Source of the DNA: Patescibacteria group bacterium
GTDB lineage: Bacteria > Patescibacteriota > Minisyncoccia > Phycocordibacterales > UBA6065
Length of the DNA stretch: 5,099 nt
NCBI GenBank assembly: GCA_028866595.1
Contig: JAGWHV010000048.1
Span: 1-5,099, forward strand
Direction: 5' to 3'
Below are positions 1 through 4,844 of this stretch, one piece after another. The notes under the pieces were generated by a model. The model searched no databases and was not told the DNA's origin. It saw nothing but the letters and a program-made list of their open reading frames with translations. How positions within the stretch are numbered: the stretch's first letter is position 1; each line of letters opens with the position of its first letter. The position numbers were made by a program, and so were the translations under genes.

Positions 1-123
1 GGAGACTCCCTCTGGGCCGACGGATACTTTATCGAGACCGTCGGACGAGCGGCAGAGACCGCCATGCGAAAGTACATCAGAGAGCAATGGAAGCAGGAGC
101 CAGGCGCAAGCCGCGGCCTTTAG
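1..123 (+). CDS. tnpA: IS200/IS605-family Y1 transposase, C-terminal fragment
   Basis: The frame starting at base 1 is open for 40 codons and stops at TAG 121-123; the start lies upstream of the window. The peptide has the family's C-terminal signature: a hydrophobic-Trp-x-x-x-Tyr-Phe segment (LWADGYF), then a TVG turn, then a helix with (M/I)RKYI followed by EQW. In this family the Tyr of that last helix (residue 25 of the fragment) is the nucleophile that cuts single-stranded transposon DNA and forms a 5'-phosphotyrosine link. The HUH metal-binding motif would lie upstream and is not visible. The gene's last codons form part of the right-end hairpin. No tnpB accessory gene follows. A relative domesticated on REP repeats (RAYT) cannot be excluded from so short a fragment. 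Confidence 0.78.
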   Translation, partial: GDSLWADGYFIETVGRAAETAMRKYIREQWKQEPGASRGL

Positions 124-130
124 GCCGCGG
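111..130. repeat. Right-end subterminal hairpin of the IS element
   Basis: CCGCGGCC (111-118) and GGCCGCGG (123-130) are perfect inverted repeats separated by TTTA, which contains the start of the transposase stop codon. The T119-A122 pair can extend the stem to 9 bp. IS200/IS605 transposases recognise such hairpins as single-stranded DNA. No T-run follows, so it is unlikely to be a good intrinsic terminator. Confidence 0.75.
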
Positions 131-133
131 AAG

Positions 134-161
134 TTGACTTATTATATTTACATGCTATAAT
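134..161 (+). promoter_or_regulatory. Sigma70-type promoter for the cold-shock-domain gene
   Basis: The -35 box TTGACT (134-139) and a perfect -10 box TATAAT (156-161) are separated by 16 bp, and TG at 153-154 gives an extended -10. Transcription should start near 167-169, leaving a leader of about 175 nt before the ATG at 343. The -35 box starts three bases after the IS right-end hairpin, so part of this promoter may have come with the insertion. Confidence 0.82.
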
Positions 162-167
162 TGTCAG

Positions 168-342
168 GTAAGCTCATTTACAGCTTGTACTTAGCCGGTT
201 GCAGGACAGAGGACGCGAGTCACTCGCGCCCCCTATCCTGCAACCGAGCCGAGCCAAACCTTATACTTTCCAACCTCGATGCCAGGAGGCATGAGGGAGG
301 AAGGGGGTGTAACCACGCTTGGACAGGAGGAAATCTAGTCAG
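168..342 (+). promoter_or_regulatory. Structured 5' leader of the cold-shock-domain gene
   Basis: Three stem-loops can be drawn by eye. (1) 170-174 pairs with 182-186. (2) CGGTTGCAGGA (196-206) pairs perfectly with TCCTGCAACCG (236-246), enclosing an inner CGCGAG/CTCGCG stem (214-219 with 223-228). (3) 266-271 pairs with 299-304, continuing as CCTC (274-277) with GAGG (293-296) and ATGCC (279-283) with GGCAT (288-292) around an AGGA loop; 261-265 with 308-312 can extend its base. The segment 267-276 can instead pair with 325-333, which would bury the SD sequence. I do not recognise a known riboswitch class. Autoregulation or thermosensing, as in cspA leaders, is possible but not shown. Confidence 0.55.
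325..330 (+). promoter_or_regulatory. Shine-Dalgarno sequence that sets the start at 343
   Basis: A perfect AGGAGG lies 12 nt before ATG 343. This is slightly long spacing, but it fits that ATG far better than the in-frame TTG at 319, which lies upstream of the AGGAGG. It is the only convincing SD ahead of a complete gene in this window. Confidence 0.75.
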
Positions 343-1449
343 ATGAATTCATCAGAAATCACCCAACGCATCGCCGACGGTCGCCCGATGTTTGTCTCGT
401 CAAAAGTGGGATTGTCGGAAGACCGCGTGATGAAGTCCAAGAGCTTCCGCTCCCTCGGGGAGATGCTCAAGTCAGCGTACAAGGAGACGGGCCTCGTCAT
501 GCCGGAGTCGCCGAAGCAGGTGCGGACATGGGGCCAGAGCGACGACCACAGGGTCATCTACTGGAGCCATCCCATCTTCGGAAGCCTCTCCCTCGAGATC
601 GAGCACCGTTACGACGTCGGCGAGGTCATCGATGAAGGTCCCACGGCCCAGGCCCGGATCTACGTCATGGACCAGCCCGCGTCGATCTCGTTCCGTATCC
701 GGACGGTGACGGCCGGTGTCCGGGTCCTTCACGCTCAAGGCGAGCGGGTAACCGACGTGAGCGACGGCAACGTGCCGACCTTCTCGGTGCCCATCACCTG
801 GCACCAGGAGAGCGGCACGCCCCACACCCGGGTGACCGATCAGGACAACATCGATCTGATCTTCATGGCCGGGAACGGCATGTTCAGTCAGATCCAGGTC
901 AGCATGGTCACCCGCGCCCGTCGCTTCTGGCTTCAAATCCAGGAGCTCTGGTGCGGACAAGTTGTCCGCACCAACATCGCCAAGGCAAAATCACTCGACG
1001 TGAGCTACTTCCAGGTCGGCAGCCATGCCGGTCTGGTCGTACCGCTCTACGGCGAGAACGCCTACAGGGGCGTCGACTACATCAAGTCGAACAAGATGGC
1101 GTCGACCGTCATCACTGACGCTATCAACCGGGACATGTGCGTGCCGATGGGCGAAGCGATCGTCGCGGAATGGCGGGAGGACACGACCCCGTTGCCCGCC
1201 ACGCTGGTCGGAAAGGGTTGGACCAAAGCCACGGTGCTCTGGTACAACCTCGTCATCGGATACGGATTCGTCCGTCTCTCCGATGGCCGGAGCAGCCGGG
1301 TCCACTTCTCCAAGATCGTGGACGAGAACGGCGAGTCGCGGGCGGTCAACGGCGACTGCCCGGTTCTCCGGGCCATGACGGGTGTGGCCGTGAAGTACAA
1401 GCCGGATGACAAGGGGCGTCTCGACGCCACTGCCATCCTGGTCCTCTAA
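343..1449 (+). CDS. Unrecognised protein with a C-terminal cold-shock-like domain
   Basis: This encodes 368 residues from ATG 343, chosen because AGGAGG lies just upstream; an in-frame TTG at 319 would add eight residues. Residues 1 to about 290 match nothing I recognise. They are soluble-looking, with no signal peptide or membrane span and mixed beta-rich character, including an internal VIYWSHPIFGSLSLEIE stretch (71-87). Residues about 294-366 look like a cold-shock OB fold: an ATVLWYN strand with Trp300, an RNP1-like GYGFVRL (306-312), an RNP2-like VHFSKI (320-325), then GVAVKY and a final DATAILVL strand. Cold-shock domains bind single-stranded RNA or DNA, so nucleic-acid binding is inferred; the role of the N-terminal part is unknown. 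The gene has its own promoter, a long structured leader and a terminator, so it is probably monocistronic. It appears more GC-rich than the next gene and, unlike the other complete genes, uses an SD. Confidence 0.88.
   Translation: MNSSEITQRIADGRPMFVSSKVGLSEDRVMKSKSFRSLGEMLKSAYKETGLVMPESPKQVRTWGQSDDHRVIYWSHPIFGSLSLEIEHRYDVGEVIDEGPTAQARIYVMDQPASISFRIRTVTAGVRVLHAQGERVTDVSDGNVPTFSVPITWHQESGTPHTRVTDQDNIDLIFMAGNGMFSQIQVSMVTRARRFWLQIQELWCGQVVRTNIAKAKSLDVSYFQVGSHAGLVVPLYGENAYRGVDYIKSNKMASTVITDAINRDMCVPMGEAIVAEWREDTTPLPATLVGKGWTKATVLWYNLVIGYGFVRLSDGRSSRVHFSKIVDENGESRAVNGDCPVLRAMTGVAVKYKPDDKGRLDATAILVL
949..973. repeat. Perfect intragenic palindrome, 12-bp arms
   Basis: TGGTGCGGACAA (949-960) and TTGTCCGCACCA (962-973) are exact reverse complements around a single G at 961. 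The site lies inside the cold-shock-domain gene and encodes LWCGQVVRTN. The 10-mer GGTGCGGACA of the left arm (950-959) also occurs once more in the same gene, at 519-528, in the same orientation. It could be a dimeric-protein binding site or an mRNA hairpin; chance is also possible. Confidence 0.6.
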
Positions 1450-1459
1450 CAGGGACCCA

Positions 1460-1495
1460 AAAGGGCGGACGCATCGCGAGATGCGGCCGCCCTTT
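1460..1495 (+). terminator. Hairpin terminator after the cold-shock-domain gene
   Basis: AAAGGGCGG (1460-1468) pairs with CCGCCCTTT (1487-1495), continuing after one A/G mismatch as CGCATC (1470-1475) with GATGCG (1480-1485), closed by a GCGA loop of the GNRA type. It starts 10 nt after the stop codon. The plus-strand U-tract is short (TTTAACCTT). On the minus strand the stem is followed by TTTT, so weak bidirectional termination is possible. Confidence 0.7.
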
Positions 1496-1500
1496 AACCT

Positions 1501-1509
1501 TGGTATCAT
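1501..1509 (+). promoter_or_regulatory. Extended -10 promoter of the ATP-grasp gene (candidate)
   Basis: TGGTATCAT is an extended -10 element (TGn followed by TATCAT at 1504-1509). No convincing -35 box is seen 16-18 bp upstream, where the terminator stem lies. The ATG at 1516 is 6 nt past the -10 box, so transcription would begin at or next to the start codon, predicting a leaderless mRNA. No SD is present to contradict this. Confidence 0.45.
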
Positions 1510-1515
1510 CTTTAT

Positions 1516-2988
1516 ATGCAATCGCGTAGTCCCTACAGCTATTCTCAATGGAAGCCTCTCATACCCGGTATTGATCAGATCATCGCCGAGATGGAGCAAG
1601 CCAACATACTATCAGTTGGTATCACTCCCTACACTCGCATCACGCCGTCATTTTTTCTCAAGAACTATGCCATATATGCGATCAAGCGATCGAGCGACGT
1701 GGATGTAATGGAATCTGTAGCGCACATGAATGTCCTCGAGGATTTTCATCCAGACATAGCAACTCGCGTCCACGGCACTGGCTATCTCATCGGCAATTTC
1801 GCTTTTCAGAGCTTTTTGAGATCGCGTAGAGCGCCACCGACGCTCCTTATAAACACGATTGCGGACAAGAGCATTCAGGACCTTGATCGACTCAAAGTCC
1901 GCTGGCTCGGCAATGCTCCGAAAACATTCGAGTCGGTCATGTATAAGGGCGCATTTCGCGATCTTATCGAAAGTCTCGGGCTACCGGCGCTTCCGACAAC
2001 TCGGTATGTTCGCGAGGATTTTCTGAAGAGCGATTTTAAGACGTTATGGGCACGATTAGAGGGCCCATTTGTCGTCCAGCGAGCCGACAAAGAAGTAGGA
2101 GGGAACGAAGGCACGTTCTTTATCCATGACGAAACGGAGTTTGGGCGATGCCTGTCCGCGCTTGGCACCGACGAAACCTTTCGGGCGCTGGTTGTCTCGC
2201 CTTTTATAGAGGGGGACTCTACTTCGATGCTGGGCTGTGTCATGGAGCAGGGAACTTTGTCGGGTCCGCTCCAGCTCCAGCTCATCGATGTGCCCGAATC
2301 GCTTCACGGGATAAAGCCGAGCGGTATATTTTTCGGTAATGATATCGGTTTCGATCCATGGGATGAGAGCATAAAGGCTGATGCCCAGAAAGTCGTGGAG
2401 GGCGTTGGCGCCCATCTGAGATCGTGCGGCTACAAGGGCGTCTTCGGCATAGATTTTCTCTATGATAAAAAGCGGAACAAGATATATCCGAATGAGTGCA
2501 ATCCGCGCTTCACGGGCTCGCTCTTGCTCTATTCGCTCATGCTCCTCGAAGCGGGCGTGCCGCCGCTCGAGTTTTTCCATATCATGGCGCATCTCGGGAT
2601 AAAGTCGGAGTTCGATTTTAACGCCGTCAATAAGGCGCTCAAGACGCGCATCTCGTGCGCCCACATCGCTTTTTCTCCGAAGGGGATACCGAACATGGGC
2701 TTGCCGCTCCTCGCTGGCGTGTATTCATATGACGCCGCTGCGAATGAGCTCTCATACAAGGGTCCAGGCATCTCGCTCGCCGACTTGAAGGATGAGAACG
2801 AATTCTTGCTTATCGATACTGTGCCGCGCATGGGCGAAGCGATCGAGCAGAGCGTGCCGAGGCTGTTCAAATTCATCTTTCGCCGCTCGATCGCCGAGTC
2901 ATCGTATCGGATAGATCCGCGGGCGGGTTTCCTCGTAGACAGATTCGCCAGGGCCCTCCTCGCCGCGGTATCTTCAAGCACAAAATAA
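1516..2988 (+). CDS. ATP-grasp ligase, substrate unknown
   Basis: The protein has 490 residues. An in-frame TAA 18 nt upstream leaves no room for an earlier start, so ATG 1516 is well supported despite the missing SD. Residues 1 to about 140 are a Rossmann-like pre-ATP-grasp region. The ATP-grasp core runs from about 140 to 340: a lid-domain start at MYKGAFRDLIESLGLP (142-157), the adenine-side strand PFVVQRADK followed by the flexible EVGGNEGT loop (184-200), an FIEGDSTSM strand (230-238), GVFGIDFLYD (308-317), and the metal-binding NECNPRFTGS (326-335) with Glu327, Asn329 and Arg331. Such enzymes use ATP to make an acyl-phosphate that an amine or thiol then attacks. The C-terminal 150 residues form an extra region I cannot assign. 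The small LysX/RimK type of about 280 residues is much shorter, so equating it with LysX is not justified. It could serve the LysW-like protein at 4845 or act in peptide or cofactor synthesis. Confidence 0.88.
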   Translation: MQSRSPYSYSQWKPLIPGIDQIIAEMEQANILSVGITPYTRITPSFFLKNYAIYAIKRSSDVDVMESVAHMNVLEDFHPDIATRVHGTGYLIGNFAFQSFLRSRRAPPTLLINTIADKSIQDLDRLKVRWLGNAPKTFESVMYKGAFRDLIESLGLPALPTTRYVREDFLKSDFKTLWARLEGPFVVQRADKEVGGNEGTFFIHDETEFGRCLSALGTDETFRALVVSPFIEGDSTSMLGCVMEQGTLSGPLQLQLIDVPESLHGIKPSGIFFGNDIGFDPWDESIKADAQKVVEGVGAHLRSCGYKGVFGIDFLYDKKRNKIYPNECNPRFTGSLLLYSLMLLEAGVPPLEFFHIMAHLGIKSEFDFNAVNKALKTRISCAHIAFSPKGIPNMGLPLLAGVYSYDAAANELSYKGPGISLADLKDENEFLLIDTVPRMGEAIEQSVPRLFKFIFRRSIAESSYRIDPRAGFLVDRFARALLAAVSSSTK

Positions 2989-3013
2989 AAAAGTCTCCCC
3001 GGAAAGGGGAGAC
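2987..3013 (-). terminator. Rho-independent terminator of the minus-strand genes
   Basis: GTCTCCCC (2993-3000) and GGGGAGAC (3006-3013) form a perfect 8-bp stem with a 5-nt loop. Read on the minus strand, the stem is followed directly by six T (2992-2987), a textbook intrinsic terminator 20 nt after the hydrolase stop. The T-run overlaps the ATP-grasp stop codon at 2986-2988, so the convergent genes share this boundary. On the plus strand no T-run follows, so ATP-grasp transcripts would rely on the stem alone. Confidence 0.88.
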
Positions 3014-3033
3014 CTCGGTCAGCGCGTCAAATT

Positions 3034-3759
3034 TCAACGCGTCCTGGCGAACCAGTCGATGAGAAGCTTGGCGTGCCACTCGCGTTGCTTGTTGTCCAAG
3101 ACGTGCCCGGCATCCATCACCGTCGCTTCGGCGGTCGCATTGCGACAGGCTTTGCAGTAGGAAGCCATGACGGGCGGCGGCATGTATTCGTCATGTTTGC
3201 TGAAGACCAACTGGACCCTGCCGCCGAAATGTGATAGGGCGGAAAGCGCCCAGCAACTGCGCCCTGAATGTTCTTTGAGCCGCCACGACCGCAATTTCGG
3301 CGATTCGACGGTCTCAATGGCAGGCTTGTGCCAGCCGATGTCCGGGTAGAGCGCCGGTACCCGGAACGCGAGTTGGTGCAGGTCCTCCGTCGAAGAGATG
3401 ACTGCAAGGATGTAAGCTCCATAGCTCACGCCGTAGCCGCCGAGACGATCGATGTCCACGTCCCTGCGGGATTTTAGCCAATCGAGACCGGCATCCACAT
3501 CGTCGAAATGATCGATGCGAGCGAGTTTCGTGAGGTCGCCCGCCGACGGCGCATGCCCGCGAAGGCAGATGACGAGCGAATGATAGCCGATACGCCGGAA
3601 CTCCTGTTGGAGCTGCGCGTACGATGACGTAGGCGCGATCGGGCTCGAGCTTTTCCAGCCGTGGACGATGATGACGGCGGGTTGCTGTTTGGAACGGCTT
3701 CCAGGCGCTCTGACGAAACGCGCTCGGGCACCGGTGGGGAGTTTAATGTACTTGCTCAT
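3034..3759 (-). CDS. Alpha/beta hydrolase, small serine-hydrolase type
   Basis: The protein has 241 residues with all expected elements in order: the oxyanion-side HGW (33-35) after the AVIIVHG strand, a strand and turn at VICLRGHAPSAGD (63-75), the nucleophile elbow GVSYG (110-114) with Ser112, the acid strand LVFSKHDEYMPP (184-195) with Asp190, and the catalytic His219 in DAGHVLD. There is no signal peptide or membrane span, so it should be cytoplasmic. It probably cleaves an ester, thioester or amide; the fold does not give the substrate. The start ATG (3757-3759) is preceded by an in-frame TGA seven codons upstream, and no SD is visible. It lies 53 nt downstream of the PLP enzyme gene on the same strand and ends at a strong terminator. 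It may be co-transcribed with that gene, although a promoter candidate lies in the gap. Confidence 0.9.
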   Translation of the reverse strand: MSKYIKLPTGARARFVRAPGSRSKQQPAVIIVHGWKSSSPIAPTSSYAQLQQEFRRIGYHSLVICLRGHAPSAGDLTKLARIDHFDDVDAGLDWLKSRRDVDIDRLGGYGVSYGAYILAVISSTEDLHQLAFRVPALYPDIGWHKPAIETVESPKLRSWRLKEHSGRSCWALSALSHFGGRVQLVFSKHDEYMPPPVMASYCKACRNATAEATVMDAGHVLDNKQREWHAKLLIDWFARTR

Positions 3760-3779
3760 AGTAAAGGGATTTCGTGCTC

Positions 3780-3808
3780 ACATTGTCACACACACCCATA
3801 TATGTCAA
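3780..3808 (-). promoter_or_regulatory. Promoter candidate for the hydrolase gene
   Basis: On the minus strand a perfect -35 box TTGACA (3808-3803) is followed after 17 bp by CAATGT (3785-3780), preceded by TG as an extended -10. GACAAT (3787-3782), with a 15-bp spacer, is the alternative. The -35 is excellent and the -10 poor. Transcription would start about 15 nt before the ATG. The site lies just past the PLP gene's stop, so the hydrolase may have both its own and read-through transcription. Confidence 0.45.
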
Positions 3809-3812
3809 ATAT

Positions 3813-4763
3813 TTATTTTCCCGTGATGATGCATACCACCGAGCCTTTGAATGAAGCGCCGAGGCGGCGGGCGCGGATGAGGCCGGCAAGACCGAGGGCG
3901 CCGTTTGGCGTCGCGTCTATGCCGGCTTTTTCCTTGAGAAGCTTTTGAGCCTCGCGGATGTCGGCGTTCGATGCGACCCAGCCGGTGCCGGCTGTTTTTT
4001 TGACAGCCTTGACGAGGGGTTCTTCTCTGTGAGCGACTTTATCTATGATGGCATCGGCGATAGATCTCTCGCCGTCAGAAACGGTGTCGTTCTCGAGGCC
4101 TCCTCGGAGGCTTTCGTTTGTGGCGGCGGCGCGGGCGAGAGGCGAGATGCTCGTCGTCTGGACGATATGGACCGCCGGTATGGCGGGCACGCCGGAAGTA
4201 AACGGATCAGGCGCGGTGCCTGCGGCGGCGTGCTCGGCAAAATATTCCGCGAGCGCTTGGGCTGTCGTGCCGGACGATGTGCCGATGAATACGGCGGCGA
4301 GATCGGGAGTAGCGGCAATTTCACGAGCGAGCGGTTTGTATCCTATGAGGGCGTTGTCGTCTGTCGATTGGCGGAGGCTCGTCCGGCCGTCGCCCTTGAC
4401 AAGCCTGAAAAGCGCCTGAAGCGGCCGCGGCGTCTCGTCTATCGTTACTCGCGCATCCGTTATCTCGGAGCGGAGCCGAGCCAATTTGTCGGAATTGATA
4501 TGCTCTCCGACGAGAATCGAGAGGGAGAGGTTCGAACCCTCGGCATTCCTTTTTTGGATATGGCGCAAGGCCGCGAGCGCGGCATTGCCCGAGGACGAGA
4601 TGGCGAAATCCTTCGAACCCTGGGCGACTTTGAGATCGATCATGATGGGGATAGAGCGGCCTTTATGCGAGCCGTACGGATGGAGGTCCTCCCGTTTCAT
4701 ATAGAGCCTGTCGACGCCGAGAGCGGCGGCGATCTCGGGCGTTTCGGTCTGCAGCGTTATCAT
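3813..4763 (-). CDS. PLP-dependent fold-type II enzyme, threonine-synthase-like
   Basis: The protein has 316 residues. ATG 4763-4761 is the start: an in-frame TAG lies four codons upstream, and the N-terminus begins where the family's conserved part does. The motifs are YMKREDLHPYGSHKGR (21-36), in which Lys34 should form the Schiff base with PLP; SSSGNAALAA (56-65), the asparagine loop that contacts the cofactor and substrate carboxylate; GTSSGTTAQA (161-170), the Gly/Ser-rich loop holding the PLP phosphate; TPNGALGLAGL (285-295); and a terminal IITGK like the TG(H) end of threonine synthase. Such enzymes perform beta- or gamma-elimination/replacement on amino acids, for example O-phosphohomoserine to threonine. 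The usual SFKDR is SHKGR here, and at about 316 residues the protein is shorter than classical threonine synthases, so the substrate is uncertain. It has no SD. It is divergent from the LysW-like gene and lies 53 nt upstream of the hydrolase. Confidence 0.87.
   Translation of the reverse strand: MITLQTETPEIAAALGVDRLYMKREDLHPYGSHKGRSIPIMIDLKVAQGSKDFAISSSGNAALAALRHIQKRNAEGSNLSLSILVGEHINSDKLARLRSEITDARVTIDETPRPLQALFRLVKGDGRTSLRQSTDDNALIGYKPLAREIAATPDLAAVFIGTSSGTTAQALAEYFAEHAAAGTAPDPFTSGVPAIPAVHIVQTTSISPLARAAATNESLRGGLENDTVSDGERSIADAIIDKVAHREEPLVKAVKKTAGTGWVASNADIREAQKLLKEKAGIDATPNGALGLAGLIRARRLGASFKGSVVCIITGK
3979..4001 (+). terminator. Terminator-like hairpin, antisense inside the PLP enzyme gene
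   Basis: CAGCCGG (3979-3985) and CCGGCTG (3988-3994) form a GC-rich stem around a tight TG turn (or 6 bp closed by GTGC), followed on the plus strand by seven T (3995-4001). It would act as an intrinsic terminator for plus-strand transcripts, that is, antisense to the PLP gene. On the sense strand the same bases encode KKTAGTGW (255-262), so it may be only a by-product of coding sequence. Confidence 0.4.
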
Positions 4764-4788
4764 ATTTCTATACTAGCTTTTTTGAAGT

Positions 4789-4817
4789 ATTATATAAAGC
4801 GTCCGTCCGGCAGTCAT
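4789..4817 (-). promoter_or_regulatory. Promoter of the PLP enzyme gene
   Basis: On the minus strand ATGACT (4817-4812, four of six matches to TTGACA) is followed after 17 bp by a perfect -10 TATAAT (4794-4789). Transcription would start near 4782, giving a leader of about 19 nt that is A-rich and has no SD. A second, weaker possibility is TAGTAT (4775-4770), which would give a leaderless transcript starting at the ATG. Confidence 0.65.
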
Positions 4818-4844
4818 TTACCAATATCTTTATATACGAAACGA
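4818..4844 (+). promoter_or_regulatory. AT-rich region upstream of the LysW-like gene
   Basis: TATCTT (4825-4830) and TATATA (4831-4836) are possible -10 boxes. From TATATA the transcript would start one or two bases before ATG 4845, nearly leaderless. No -35 box is convincing, and no SD is present (the ATG follows ACGAAACGA). The 81-bp divergent spacer 4764-4844 must carry both promoters, so the PLP gene and the LysW-like gene could be co-regulated. Confidence 0.3.

Larger units (their letters stand above)
1..130 (+). mobile_element. Right end of an IS200/IS605-type insertion sequence (partial)
   Basis: This stretch holds the 3' end of a Y1-type transposase gene and the hairpin that overlaps its stop codon, the usual arrangement at the right end of IS200/IS605 elements. 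The left end and most of the transposase lie outside the window, so it is not known whether the element is complete. The exact right boundary cannot be fixed. These elements make no target duplication, and their right cleavage site normally lies a few bases past the subterminal hairpin, so the true end may fall within about 131-145. Confidence 0.72.

Noticed and set aside
291..338. Possible 15-codon leader peptide (MREEGGVTTLGQEEI) ending 4 nt before the main ATG
   Set aside because: An AGGAGG does precede it (284-289), but only one nucleotide from the ATG, too close to work, and the start lies inside stem-loop 3. The peptide has no run of one amino acid that would suggest attenuation.
319..342. 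TTG start eight codons upstream of ATG 343
   Set aside because: The AGGAGG at 325-330 lies downstream of this TTG and upstream of ATG 343, so it can serve only the latter.
161..346. 61-codon open frame across the leader, starting with TTG
   Set aside because: Its TTG start overlaps the -10 box (upstream of the predicted transcript start), it has no SD, and its codons coincide with the stem-loops, so it is a chance frame.
472..960. Minus-strand open frame of 162 codons inside the cold-shock-domain gene
   Set aside because: It is a GC-rich shadow frame opposite a gene with a clear promoter, SD and terminator; its protein shows no recognisable motif.
2056..2664. Minus-strand open frame of 202 codons inside the ATP-grasp gene
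   Set aside because: It overlaps the core ATP-grasp motifs in antisense and has an Arg/Glu-rich composition typical of shadow frames.
4098..4111. GCCTCC/GGAGGC inverted repeat inside the PLP gene
   Set aside because: It has only 6 bp with a 2-nt gap in GC-rich coding sequence, which is expected by chance, and no T-run follows.
3945..4844. Long plus-strand open frame upstream of, and in frame with, the LysW-like protein
   Set aside because: Up to 4763 it is the antisense of the PLP gene, which has all its motifs in the other strand. The translated product is Arg/Gly-rich with no family pattern. The real start is ATG 4845, which gives the exact LysW size.
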